Source: M2408 sp040386975
Lineage (GTDB): Bacteria > Bacteroidota > Bacteroidia > Flavobacteriales_D > Crocinitomicaceae
Assembly: GCA_040386975.1 (NCBI GenBank)
Contig: JAZKEO010000007.1
Span: 186,001 to 250,000 of the forward strand
Length of the DNA: 64,000 nt
Reading direction: 5' to 3'
Below are positions 51,822 through 60,522 of this stretch, one piece after another. The position numbers were made by a program, and so were the translations under genes. Below the pieces are notes generated by a model. That model saw only the letters and a program-made list of their open reading frames with translations. It did not search any database and was not told the origin of the DNA. Position 1 is the first letter of the stretch. Every line of letters begins with the position of its first letter.

Positions 51822-54356
51822 CTATTCCCCAACAACCAATTTCACTGTCTCAACTTGATTATTTTCACTCTCCAAATTCAAATAATAAACACCACTTGCA
51901 AGATTTTCACGATTGATTTTCAATTTATCTCCAGAAAAATCAGAAATCGTTCTCACTTTTTGTCCGAAAATAGTGTAAAGTGTCAAATTAGCATTCTTTA
52001 GTGAATTTTTGAAAATAACCATTGTGCTTGATGAAAATGGATTTGGGAAAATGTTCATCATCTTACTTTCATTTTCAGCAAGAGAATTTGTTTGAACGTA
52101 TTCGTTTACGGTCGTGTTCGTAACAATTGGAGCGTTGAAATCAAAGTAAATGTTTGCTGTGTTTTTAATTTGTGTTCCCAAAGCTAAATTCGTTTTTGGT
52201 TTGATGCGGTATTGAACAAAACCTTTCGAACCTTCTAAATCTGTTGTGCTATCTACAAGCATAATATTTGGAAAATGAAAAGTCAACATATTATTTTTAA
52301 GCATCGTTGAATTGTAATGACTGTAATTTGTCACTTGAAACGTTTCTAAATCCAAATTAGCGTCTAAAGTATCAAGCAAACGAATGTTAAACGCTGGAGC
52401 AGAACCCGTATTTTGAAAATGAATCGTGTAAGTGAAATAATCATCATAACCTGGATTTACATTCACTGGATAAACTTCTTTCATATTTGGGTCGTAAGAA
52501 TTTACAACTTCATAACAATATTCATAGATATTGTTACTCATATTATTATCTCCATTTGTTGGTGTAACGTTTATAGAAGCACAAATTTCATCACCTCCTT
52601 GTGCTGTTGTATCAGTTTTAAAATTTAATCCAAAAGCAGAATTAAAATCAACATTTCCAAAATCTGAAATGGTATAAGTAAATGTATTTCCAGAAACTGT
52701 TGGAATCAAAGAACCAAGGATTGGATTTTGAAATGTGATTGGACCTGAAACTGTAATTTGAACTTCTCCACTAATTCCGGAGGCACAAGTCATGTTATAC
52801 CATTGACTCATATCTCCAGCAAGTATTCTTAAATCGTGATTTTGTCCTGGAAAAACCCAGCCATTAGTAGCAACAGATTGAGCACCGACATCAAAACCTG
52901 GTTTGCAATTTAAAGCAAAATTTACGCTATCAACAAAAGTATTTTGAGAATCTAAAGTAAGAGTTGTATCTGTACTTTGACATTGAACTGAAAAAGGTAA
53001 ATCTAAAGTGTCTATTTTAACCTTATAAATTCCAATAGCTTCATTGAATTGATAAATTCCATTTGAAAGAGAATATATTTGTCTGATTAATGAATCTGAA
53101 TTATTGTAAAGTTTTAATGTAAGGCCTCCTAATTTCTTTTCTGAATTTTCAAAAATACAATTCAAATTTGTATCTAGAAATATCGAACCTACAATTCCAT
53201 TAGATGAATTACAATTATATGGATTATTTATTATGTCATTTTCTATACATAATGGGTATAATAAGGTTTCTGAATTCATTGATGAAATATAATTTGGTAA
53301 ACAAGTGAATATATTGTTATTCAAATTTAAATTAGATATTGAAGTTGGAAAATTATTGAAGCATGAAATATTATTATTGTTGCATTCAAGGTTATATAAA
53401 GATTCAGGTAAAATTGGTAAAGTATATAACTGATTGTAGCTACATTTAAAATGGGTTAATGTATTTGGTAAATTTGGAAGATTTGTTAATAAATTATTGT
53501 TGCAAGAAAATTCAAGCAATTGATTTGGTAAACTTGGCATTGTTGACAGCTGGTTACTTTCACAAGAAAAATATTGAAGATTAGATGGCAAATTAGGTAG
53601 ACTTACTAAAGTATTATAACTACAACTTAAAGCATTTAAATTTAAAGGTAAATTCGGAAAATTAGTTAATTGATTATTAGAACATTCTATTTGAATCAAA
53701 TTATCTGGTAAAGTAGGTAAGGAAATTAATTGGTTATTGTGGCAGTCTAAATAAATCAAAGTTGATGATAGATTTGATAAACTAGTTAACAAATTATAAG
53801 AACAGTAATAAGTTTGAACATTGGGTGGTAAATCAGGTAAATTTATTAGTTGATTATAAGAACAATTTAGATTAATTAAATTAATAGGTAAATTGGGGAT
53901 ATTAGAGATTGAATTAACTCTGCAATCTAATTCTGTTATTGCATCTGGTAACTGAGGTAAATTTGTTAAATTATTCCAAGAACAATCCAATACTGATAAG
54001 GTATTTGGTAATTGTGGTAGTTCTAATAAATTATTATTACTACAGCTTAATTTTTCAAGAGTATTTGATAATGTAGGTATGTAGGTAAGATGGTTGGCTG
54101 AGCACGATAATATTTTTAAATTAATAAAATATTGACTTCCAAATAAATCTGAAATATTTGCTGTATTTACATAAAGTGTGTCTTCATTCTGAATTTCAGC
54201 ACAATCAATATTCATTTGATTTCCATTCATACAATTAGGGTAATTTGTTTGTAACCACCAGACAAAAGTAGCATCAGGAATTGTCACATAAGTTTGAGCT
54301 TTAAAACCAAAATTTAAAAATAAAAAGAAGGAAAAAAGAAAGGCTTTGATTTTCAT
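51822..54356 (-). CDS. Secreted leucine-rich-repeat protein with T9SS type A sorting domain
   Basis: An 844-residue paralogue of the preceding gene. Signal peptide 1-20 (ends GFKAQ); about fourteen LRRs of 20-21 residues (NTLSVLDCSWNNLTNLPQLP type) over about 75-365; Cna-B-like domain (GSIFLDTNLNCIFENSEKK, about 390-470); DUF7619-type domain (YDPNMKEVYPVNVNPGYDDY, about 625-765); T9SS type A tail (MNIFPNPFSSSTMVIFKNS, 770-844). No Ig-like repeats. Surface-exposed binding or adhesion is the likely role, from architecture. Confidence 0.9.
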   Translation of the reverse strand: MKIKAFLFSFFLFLNFGFKAQTYVTIPDATFVWWLQTNYPNCMNGNQMNIDCAEIQNEDTLYVNTANISDLFGSQYFINLKILSCSANHLTYIPTLSNTLEKLSCSNNNLLELPQLPNTLSVLDCSWNNLTNLPQLPDAITELDCRVNSISNIPNLPINLINLNCSYNQLINLPDLPPNVQTYYCSYNLLTSLSNLSSTLIYLDCHNNQLISLPTLPDNLIQIECSNNQLTNFPNLPLNLNALSCSYNTLVSLPNLPSNLQYFSCESNQLSTMPSLPNQLLEFSCNNNLLTNLPNLPNTLTHFKCSYNQLYTLPILPESLYNLECNNNNISCFNNFPTSISNLNLNNNIFTCLPNYISSMNSETLLYPLCIENDIINNPYNCNSSNGIVGSIFLDTNLNCIFENSEKKLGGLTLKLYNNSDSLIRQIYSLSNGIYQFNEAIGIYKVKIDTLDLPFSVQCQSTDTTLTLDSQNTFVDSVNFALNCKPGFDVGAQSVATNGWVFPGQNHDLRILAGDMSQWYNMTCASGISGEVQITVSGPITFQNPILGSLIPTVSGNTFTYTISDFGNVDFNSAFGLNFKTDTTAQGGDEICASINVTPTNGDNNMSNNIYEYCYEVVNSYDPNMKEVYPVNVNPGYDDYFTYTIHFQNTGSAPAFNIRLLDTLDANLDLETFQVTNYSHYNSTMLKNNMLTFHFPNIMLVDSTTDLEGSKGFVQYRIKPKTNLALGTQIKNTANIYFDFNAPIVTNTTVNEYVQTNSLAENESKMMNIFPNPFSSSTMVIFKNSLKNANLTLYTIFGQKVRTISDFSGDKLKINRENLASGVYYLNLESENNQVETVKLVVGE

Positions 54357-54433
54357 AGTAAATTGGTTTTAGAATAAGTTCTTGTAGTTAAGACTACATT
54401 TTTTACTAAAAAGTTGCATCTGAAATTTACCCA

Positions 54434-54466
54434 CAAAAAAAAACGCCTTCTTTCGAAAGGCGTTTT
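54434..54466 (-). terminator. Intrinsic terminator of the thrS-infC-rpmI-rplT operon
   Basis: Minus strand AAAACGCCTT pairs with AAGGCGTTTT (54466-54457 with 54449-54440), followed by a T-tract. Confidence 0.85.
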
Positions 54467-54489
54467 CCTGTTATAGAGATTTAAATTAC

Positions 54490-54840
54490 TTACTTTTTAA
54501 CTGCTGCATCAAATACAGCTTTAAAAGCTTCTGGATGATTCATTGCTAAATCAGCTAAAACCTTACGGTTTAATTCCATTCCACTTTTGTTTAAAGCACC
54601 CATGAATTGAGAATAGCTCATTCCGTGTTGACGAGCTCCAGCGTTGATACGTTGAATCCATAAAGAACGGAAATTTCTTTTCTTTTGTTTACGACCTGAA
54701 TAGGCGTATAATAATCCTTTTTCAACAGCGTTTTTAGCAACTGTCCATACATTTTTTCTTCTTCCAAAGTAACCTTTGGCAAGCTTCATAAAGTTCTTTC
54801 TTCGAGCTCTTGAAGCAACGTGATTTACCGATCTTGGCAT
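54490..54840 (-). CDS. rplT: 50S ribosomal protein L20
   Basis: A 116-residue basic protein with the L20 signature (MPRSVNHVASRARRKNFMKLAKGYFGRRKN... and ARQHGMSYSQFMGAL). Binds 23S rRNA and is needed for 50S assembly; in many bacteria it represses its own operon. Last gene of thrS-infC-rpmI-rplT. Its 136-nt upstream gap contains a hairpin (GTTTGAA/TTCAAAC near 54928-54947) that might belong to an L20-type control leader. Confidence 0.97.
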   Translation of the reverse strand: MPRSVNHVASRARRKNFMKLAKGYFGRRKNVWTVAKNAVEKGLLYAYSGRKQKKRNFRSLWIQRINAGARQHGMSYSQFMGALNKSGMELNRKVLADLAMNHPEAFKAVFDAAVKK

Positions 54841-54976
54841 AATTTTTAAGTTTTTTGGTAGGGAGTGTCAGCTAAAGCTAATCTTTGGTACTCATTACCG
54901 GGTTAACACTGAACCTGTTTGAATCTTTATTCAAACATTTTTTTAATCTAAGTATTTTGTAAAATTTACAATTTAC

Positions 54977-55171
54977 TCAGATACACAATTGAGTTTTAAT
55001 GTTTGACACATCCGATTTGTGAACCAAACCAGCGTGAGTTAAATTTCTCTTTTGTTTTTTTGTTTTCTTAGTAAGAATGTGGCTTTTGAAAGCATGCTTT
55101 CTTTTGATTTTACCACTTCCAGTAACGGTGAATCTCTTCTTTGCACTGGATCTTGTTTTCATTTTTGGCAT
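54977..55171 (-). CDS. rpmI: 50S ribosomal protein L35
   Basis: A 64-residue basic protein with the L35 pattern MPKMKTRSSAKKRF and GKIKRKHAFKSH. Third gene of the operon between infC and rplT. Usual length for the family. Confidence 0.96.
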   Translation of the reverse strand: MPKMKTRSSAKKRFTVTGSGKIKRKHAFKSHILTKKTKKQKRNLTHAGLVHKSDVSNIKTQLCI

Positions 55172-55209
55172 TTCTCTTTAATTTTAAGGTTTGCTCTATA
55201 ACATCTTCT

Positions 55210-55275
55210 AGTTAGTAGTTTGTAGTTAGAAGTTATGAGTTTACACTACTAATTCCTAACTACAAACTATTAACT
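55210..55275. repeat. 26-bp hairpin between infC and rpmI
   Basis: Arms 55210-55235 and 55250-55275 (AGTTAGTAGTTTGTAGTTAG type) pair with three mismatches and a 14-nt loop, and touch the infC stop codon. Inside an operon, without a T-tract, it may be an RNA-processing or attenuating hairpin, of the same low-complexity class as 33514-33573. Confidence 0.7.
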
Positions 55276-55823
55276 TATTTTTTCTTAGGATTCAACATAA
55301 TTATCATACGTTTACCTTCCAATTTTGGCATAGATTCCAAAGCACCTAATTCCGCTAATTCTTGGGCAAATTTCAATAACAATAATTCTCCTCTATCTTT
55401 AAATACAATCGTTCTTCCTCTAAAGAATACGTAAGCTTTCACTTTACTTCCTTCTTCTAAGAATTTTTTAGCATGAACCAATTTGAAATTAAAATCGTGA
55501 TCGTCTGTATTCGGACCAAAACGAATTTCTTTAATAACAATTTTACTTTGTTTTGCTTTTAATTCCTTTGTTTTTTTCTTTTGGTTATATAAAAATTTAC
55601 GGTAATCCATAATTTTACAAACCGGTGGCACTGCGTTTGGTGAAATTTCTACCAAATCCAATTCCTGTTCTTCAGCTAATTTAATAGCGTCAAACGTTGA
55701 CATTACTTTAGGCTCTTCACCCTCATTTACCAAACGAATTTCTCGTGCAGTAATTTTACCATTGATACGGTGTACTTCCGTTTCTTCTTTAGGCAGAAAT
55801 CTTTTTCTTGGTTCTTTTCTCAT
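55275..55823 (-). CDS. infC: Translation initiation factor IF-3
   Basis: A 182-residue IF-3 with N-domain (ITAREIRLVNEGEEPKVMSTFDAIKLAEE; VCKIMDYRKFLYNQKKK) and C-domain (KEIRFGPNTDDHDFNFKLVHAKKFLEEGSKVKAYVFFRGR). It keeps the subunits apart and checks initiator tRNA. It starts with a normal ATG, not the rare AUU used for autocontrol in E. coli. It follows thrS by 8 nt. Confidence 0.97.
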   Translation of the reverse strand: MRKEPRKRFLPKEETEVHRINGKITAREIRLVNEGEEPKVMSTFDAIKLAEEQELDLVEISPNAVPPVCKIMDYRKFLYNQKKKTKELKAKQSKIVIKEIRFGPNTDDHDFNFKLVHAKKFLEEGSKVKAYVFFRGRTIVFKDRGELLLLKFAQELAELGALESMPKLEGKRMIIMLNPKKK

Positions 55824-55831
55824 TTATTTAT

Positions 55832-57775
55832 TTAAGCATTGCTAGCTAATTCGTCTTCAACTGCTTGATTTACATGCGATATGAATTTTTCTATCGACAT
55901 TGAACCTAAATCTCCATCTGGTCTTTGTCTCACAGAAACTTCTCCTGTTGCTTCTTCTTTTTCTCCGATTATTAACATAAAAGGGATTTTTTTCAATTCA
56001 GCATCACGAATTTTCTTACCTATTTTCTCATTTCGGTCGTCTACGAATCCGCGAATATCGGAATTATTTAGCAATTCTGAAACTTTTTCTGCATAATCGT
56101 TGAATTTTTCACTAATTGGCAAAATTGCAACTTGCTCAGTTGTAAGCCATAATGGGAAATCTCCACCACAATGTTCGAGTAAAACCGCCACAAATCGCTC
56201 CAAAGAACCGAAAGGTGCACGGTGAATCATTACAGGTCTATGTTTTTGATTATCAGCACCTGTGTATTCCAATTCAAAACGCTCTGGTAAGTTATAATCT
56301 ACCTGAATTGTTCCTAATTGCCATTCTCTACCCAAAGCATCTTCGACCATGAAATCCAATTTTGGACCATAAAAAGCTGCTTCACCGTATTCAATGTAAG
56401 TATTTAAATTTTTCTCAGCAGAAGCTTCAATGATTGCATTTTCTGCTTTTTCCCAGTTTTCGTCCGAACCAATATATTTAGATGGATTATTTGGATCTCT
56501 TAAAGAAATTTGTGCTTTAAAATTTTGAAAGTTTAATGTTTTCAAAACGTATAACACAATGTCAATTACTTTTTTAAACTCATCTTTTACCTGATCTTGC
56601 ATACAGAAAATGTGTGCATCATCTTGCGTAAAACCACGAACACGCGTTAAACCGTGTAATTCTCCCGATTGCTCGTAACGGTAAACTGTTCCGAATTCAG
56701 CAAAACGAGCTGGTAAATCTTTGTAAGAACGAGGTTTTGACTTAAAAATTTCACAGTGGTGAGGACAATTCATCGGTTTCAACAAAAACTCTTCATTTTC
56801 ATCTGGAGTTTTGATTGGCTGAAAAGAATCTGCTCCATATTTTTCGTAATGTCCTGAACAAATGTACAACTCTTTACTTCCAATATGTGGCGTGATTACT
56901 TGGTCGTAACCTGCTTTTTTCTGTGCTCTTTTTAAGAAATTCTCCAAACGCTCACGCAAAGCAGCACCTTTTGGCAACCACATTGGCAAGCCTTGTCCAA
57001 CTCTAGCTGAAAAAGTGAATAATTCCAATTCTTTCCCTAATTTACGGTGATCGCGTTTTTTCGCTTCCTCTAATCTTTCCAAATATTCAGTAAGTTCAGC
57101 TTGTTTTGGGAAAGTAATTCCGTAAATACGAGTTAATTGTTTGTTTTTTTCGTCCCCACGCCAGTAAGCGCCAGCAATTGCAGTTAACTTAACCGCTTTT
57201 ATTGGACTTGTATTTGGGATATGTGGTCCACGACATAAATCCGTGAAATTTCCTTGTGTATAAAATGTAATCGAACCGTCTTCTAAATTTTCAAGAAGTT
57301 CTAATTTATAAGGATCTTGTTTTTCGGTAAAATAAGAAATAGCGTCCGCTTTAGAGATATCTTGACGAACAAAAACAGCCTTTTCTTTGGCTAATTCTTT
57401 CATTTTTTGCTCGATTTTCTCTAAATCTTCTTCTTTGATTGTGTAATCTAAGAAATCAACATCGTAGTAAAAACCATTTTTCACTGCTGGACCAATCGCT
57501 AATTTTACACCTGGGTAATAAAATTCAATCGCTTCCGCCATTAAATGTGCAGAAGAATGCCACATAGTGGATTTTCCTTCCAAATCATTCCATGTCAATA
57601 AACTCATCGTACAGTCGCCTGGTAATGTTCGCGTTGCATCAACAACTTCGTTATTTACTTTGGCAGCCAATACATTTCTGGCTAAACCTTCGGAAATACT
57701 CAAGGCAACATCCATTGCAGTTGTTCCTTTTTCGTATTCACGAACCGATCCGTCAGGAAGAGTTACTTTTATCAT
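55832..57775 (-). CDS. thrS: Threonine--tRNA ligase
   Basis: Class II synthetase (647 aa) with TGS domain (1-62), editing domain with HSSAHLMAEAIE (HxxxH, about 73-84) and CRGPHIP, catalytic core with zinc ligands (MNCPHHCEIFKSKPRSYKDL, ARFAEFGTVYRYEQSGELHG, VMIHRAPFGSLERF) and C-terminal anticodon-binding domain (about 545-647). All motifs intact. First gene of the operon, behind a consensus -7 element at 57803-57796. Confidence 0.98.
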   Translation of the reverse strand: MIKVTLPDGSVREYEKGTTAMDVALSISEGLARNVLAAKVNNEVVDATRTLPGDCTMSLLTWNDLEGKSTMWHSSAHLMAEAIEFYYPGVKLAIGPAVKNGFYYDVDFLDYTIKEEDLEKIEQKMKELAKEKAVFVRQDISKADAISYFTEKQDPYKLELLENLEDGSITFYTQGNFTDLCRGPHIPNTSPIKAVKLTAIAGAYWRGDEKNKQLTRIYGITFPKQAELTEYLERLEEAKKRDHRKLGKELELFTFSARVGQGLPMWLPKGAALRERLENFLKRAQKKAGYDQVITPHIGSKELYICSGHYEKYGADSFQPIKTPDENEEFLLKPMNCPHHCEIFKSKPRSYKDLPARFAEFGTVYRYEQSGELHGLTRVRGFTQDDAHIFCMQDQVKDEFKKVIDIVLYVLKTLNFQNFKAQISLRDPNNPSKYIGSDENWEKAENAIIEASAEKNLNTYIEYGEAAFYGPKLDFMVEDALGREWQLGTIQVDYNLPERFELEYTGADNQKHRPVMIHRAPFGSLERFVAVLLEHCGGDFPLWLTTEQVAILPISEKFNDYAEKVSELLNNSDIRGFVDDRNEKIGKKIRDAELKKIPFMLIIGEKEEATGEVSVRQRPDGDLGSMSIEKFISHVNQAVEDELASNA

Positions 57776-57795
57776 GATTTTTTAAAATTGAGGTG

Positions 57796-57803
57796 CAAAG
57801 ATA
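57796..57803 (-). promoter_or_regulatory. -7 promoter element of thrS operon
   Basis: Minus strand TATCTTTG, 20 nt before the thrS ATG. Confidence 0.75.
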
Positions 57804-57860
57804 GTGAAAAATTGAGAAAATTAAAAGTAATAGATTCTTAGTTTTTGAGTAAAATTAGGT

Positions 57861-57950
57861 TTCCCTCCTTGAGGAGAGAAAGTAAAGCTTTCGAAGACTA
57901 AGCGTTAGCGAAAGGAGGCTAAGGGAGGTGACATATATAAAGTTGTCACC
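57861..57950. repeat. G+C-richer inverted-repeat cluster
   Basis: Contains CTCCTTGAGGAG, CTTTCG/CGAAAG and GGTGACA/TGTCACC (57927-57933 with 57944-57950) dyads plus GGAGG-type words. Unlike its AT-rich surroundings; looks like a dispersed intergenic repeat downstream of xdhB. Confidence 0.5.
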
Positions 57951-57980
57951 CACCTCAATTTTATTGAGATTAATTATTGT

Positions 57981-60332
57981 TTAAGTCATTTTTCTCAATT
58001 TCTCAATACTCAACAAAATAACTTCATTCGTCGCTGGAATCCTAAATTCAGGTTCTATTTCATGATTTTTCACGGCTGAAACGGCATCTTTAATCGCCAA
58101 CCAAGTTGCTAATCCGTGCATAAATGGAGGTTCTGCAACCGCTTTACTTTTTCGTATTGCTTTTGGATTAGGAACATTTTGTAACAAACTCGTTCTGAAA
58201 TCAATCGGAATATCTTGAACAGACGGAATTTTGTAAGTATCTGGAGAATGATTTAACAATTCACCTTTGTCGTTGCGTTTACATTCTTCGGTTGTGCACC
58301 AGCCAACACCTTGCATGTATGCTCCTTCAACTTGTCCGATGTCTAAACCAGGATTAATTGAATCTCCACAATCGTGTAAAATATCTGTTCTCAGATTTTT
58401 GTAGAAACCTGTTAGAGTATCAACTTCAACCTCGCTCACACACATTCCATAAGCGTAATAATTGAAAGGTTTTCCCCAGCCAGTTGCTTTGTCCCAACCA
58501 ATATCTGGAGTTTTGTAAAAACCATTTGCACTTAAGTGAATTTGATTCAAATATCCTAATTGTGCGGCTTTTGAAAAAGCAATTCTACGAGTTGTGTTTT
58601 TTGAATCAATGATTTCATTGTTTTCAAAAATAATATCTTCTTTTTTTGTTATAATATCGGAAGCTGAGCCTGTCGATTTAACGGAAGCTGAGCCTGTCGA
58701 AGCTTTGTTTTCTAAGTTGAAATGACTCGCAACAAACTCAGAAAGATTTTTTTTGATACTATCAACAGCAACTTTTACCGCCATTCCATTCAAATCTGTA
58801 CCCGCAGAAGCTGCTGTGGCAGAAGTATTTGCAACTTTTGAAGTGTTGGTAGCATTTACTTTGATTTTTGAGAAATCGATTCCAAATTCAAGTGCTGCAA
58901 TTTGCGTGATTTTCGTGTTTAAGCCTTGACCCATTTCTGTGCCTCCGTGGTTTACCAATACTGTTCCATCGGTATAAACGTGAACCAAAGATCCCGCTTG
59001 ATTCAAAAAAGTCGTTGTGAATGAAATTCCAAATTTCACAGGCGTCATAGCCAAACCTCTTTTGAAAAATTCATTTTTGGAGTTGAATTCATTTACAGCT
59101 AAACGACGGTTTTTGTAATTCGAAGATTGCATTAATTGCTCGTAAATTAAGTGAATTCGATTTAACTCAACTTCTTGACCGTAATGCGTTACGTTCTCCG
59201 AGTCTATTCCGTAAAAATTGATTTTACGAATTTCTGCTGCGTCTTTTTTTAAGTAGCGAGCAATTTTATCAATGATACTTTCGATTCCAGCAATTCCTTG
59301 TGGTCCACCAAAACCACGGTAAGCCGTATTTGATGGTAGGTTTGTTTTATAAGCTTTTCCAGTGACTAAAATGTCGGGAATATAATAACAGTTATCAGCG
59401 TGAAGCATGGCGCGTTCTAAAATAGCGAAACTCAAATCGGTAACACAACCACCATCAGCATTTTGTGTAACGTTTAAAGCCGAAATTTTCCCTGAATCGT
59501 CGAATCCAACTTCGTATTGAATCAAATAGGGGTGACGTTTTCCTGTCATGATTTGATCGTCATCACGGAAAAGTCTTAGTTTCACTGGTCTTTTTGTTGC
59601 GTTAGCTAAAAGTGAACTCCAAGCTGCAAGCCAATTTGCTTGTGTTTCTTTTCCTCCAAAAGCTCCGCCCATTCTTCTTATTTCAACTACAATTTCATTT
59701 TTTGGTCTTCCCAATACTTCCGAAATAATTGCCTGTGTTTCAGATGGATGTTGCGTTGAACTGTAGGCTGTGATTTCATTTCCTTCACCCGGAACGGCAA
59801 GACAGATGTGAGTTTCTAGATACCAATGCTCTTGAGCTCCAGTTTCTAATTCTCCCTTTATGATATTTTTTGAATTTTTCATTCCAGCGACAACATCGCC
59901 TCTTTGCATCGTTCTTGGTGGACCTAAAAGTGCATTTTTTTCAATTGCAGTTCTCAAATCCAAAATAGCTTCCAAAGGTTCGTAAGAAATTTGAATTAAT
60001 TTTTCAGCTTCACGAGCTATTTCCTCCGAATCAGCAGCGATTAAAACAATCGCTTGTCCCACACAAATTACTTCATTTTCTGCTAAGCAAGGTTCATCGT
60101 GCACAACTGGTCCCATTTGATTTTCGCCAGGAATATCTTTGTAGGTCAAAACTGCGTGAACGCCTTTTAGTTTTTTTGCTTCGCTGATATCAATCGAAGT
60201 AATTTTTGCGTGAGCATGTTTGCTGTAAACAACTTTTCCGTGCAATAATTGCGAATTGATATGCATATCATCAATGTAAATTGATTGACCGCTAACGTGT
60301 TTTATGGCACTATCGTGAGGAACTGAATTCAT
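57981..60332 (-). CDS. xdhB: Xanthine dehydrogenase-type molybdopterin-binding subunit
   Basis: Large subunit (783 aa) of a molybdenum hydroxylase of the xanthine dehydrogenase family. Fold markers: a/b hammerhead domain (about 10-115), RMGGAFGGKET (about 219-229), AYRGFGGPQG with substrate Arg, GTEMGQGLNTK, and the catalytic Glu in VAEPPFMHG. Such subunits need an FeS/FAD partner (XdhA), which is not in this window. Residues 544-558 (ASTGSASVKSTGSAS) are encoded by two exact tandem 24-bp units of a dispersed repeat, placed in a surface-like linker. Confidence 0.9.
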   Translation of the reverse strand: MNSVPHDSAIKHVSGQSIYIDDMHINSQLLHGKVVYSKHAHAKITSIDISEAKKLKGVHAVLTYKDIPGENQMGPVVHDEPCLAENEVICVGQAIVLIAADSEEIAREAEKLIQISYEPLEAILDLRTAIEKNALLGPPRTMQRGDVVAGMKNSKNIIKGELETGAQEHWYLETHICLAVPGEGNEITAYSSTQHPSETQAIISEVLGRPKNEIVVEIRRMGGAFGGKETQANWLAAWSSLLANATKRPVKLRLFRDDDQIMTGKRHPYLIQYEVGFDDSGKISALNVTQNADGGCVTDLSFAILERAMLHADNCYYIPDILVTGKAYKTNLPSNTAYRGFGGPQGIAGIESIIDKIARYLKKDAAEIRKINFYGIDSENVTHYGQEVELNRIHLIYEQLMQSSNYKNRRLAVNEFNSKNEFFKRGLAMTPVKFGISFTTTFLNQAGSLVHVYTDGTVLVNHGGTEMGQGLNTKITQIAALEFGIDFSKIKVNATNTSKVANTSATAASAGTDLNGMAVKVAVDSIKKNLSEFVASHFNLENKASTGSASVKSTGSASDIITKKEDIIFENNEIIDSKNTTRRIAFSKAAQLGYLNQIHLSANGFYKTPDIGWDKATGWGKPFNYYAYGMCVSEVEVDTLTGFYKNLRTDILHDCGDSINPGLDIGQVEGAYMQGVGWCTTEECKRNDKGELLNHSPDTYKIPSVQDIPIDFRTSLLQNVPNPKAIRKSKAVAEPPFMHGLATWLAIKDAVSAVKNHEIEPEFRIPATNEVILLSIEKLRKMT
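58658..58705 (-). repeat. Two tandem 24-bp STGSAS-coding repeats inside xdhB
   Basis: Plus-strand CGGAAGCTGAGCCTGTCGA begins at 58658 and again at 58682, period 24 bp, so that the reading frame is kept (STGSAS twice). Confidence 0.85.
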
Positions 60333-60427
60333 ATATTAGGTGAAATTTTGAATCTAAATTTATTGAAAAAGAACTAAAGGTAGTAAATTTTTATAAAATC
60401 AAACTTTTTGATCCTTAATTTTTATTT

Positions 60428-60460
60428 TTTAGTTTATTGAGCCTGTCGAAATAAACTAAA
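60428..60460. repeat. Hairpin form of the same repeat core
   Basis: TTTAGTTTATT and AATAAACTAAA are perfect arms around the loop GAGCCTGTCGA, the core of the coding STGSAS repeat. It lies between xdhB and the rplI terminator. Confidence 0.75.
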
Positions 60461-60473
60461 AAGTTTACTAAAC

Positions 60474-60502
60474 AAAAAAGCCGTTACAAATGCAACGGCT
60501 TT
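60474..60502 (-). terminator. Intrinsic terminator of rpsF-rpsR-rplI
   Basis: Minus strand AAAGCCGTT pairs with AACGGCTTT (60502-60494 with 60485-60477), followed by TTTTTTG. Confidence 0.85.
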
Positions 60503-60522
60503 CAAGAATAGTGAAAAGAATA

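Noticed and set aside
51900..54200. Regularly spaced repeats resembling a CRISPR array
   Set aside because: They are 60-63-bp leucine-rich-repeat codons within one open frame, diverged from each other, not identical repeats with spacers.
57861..57950. Rho-independent terminator for xdhB
   Set aside because: The dyads are short, several and overlapping, with no T-tract directly after a stem; better described as a repeat cluster.
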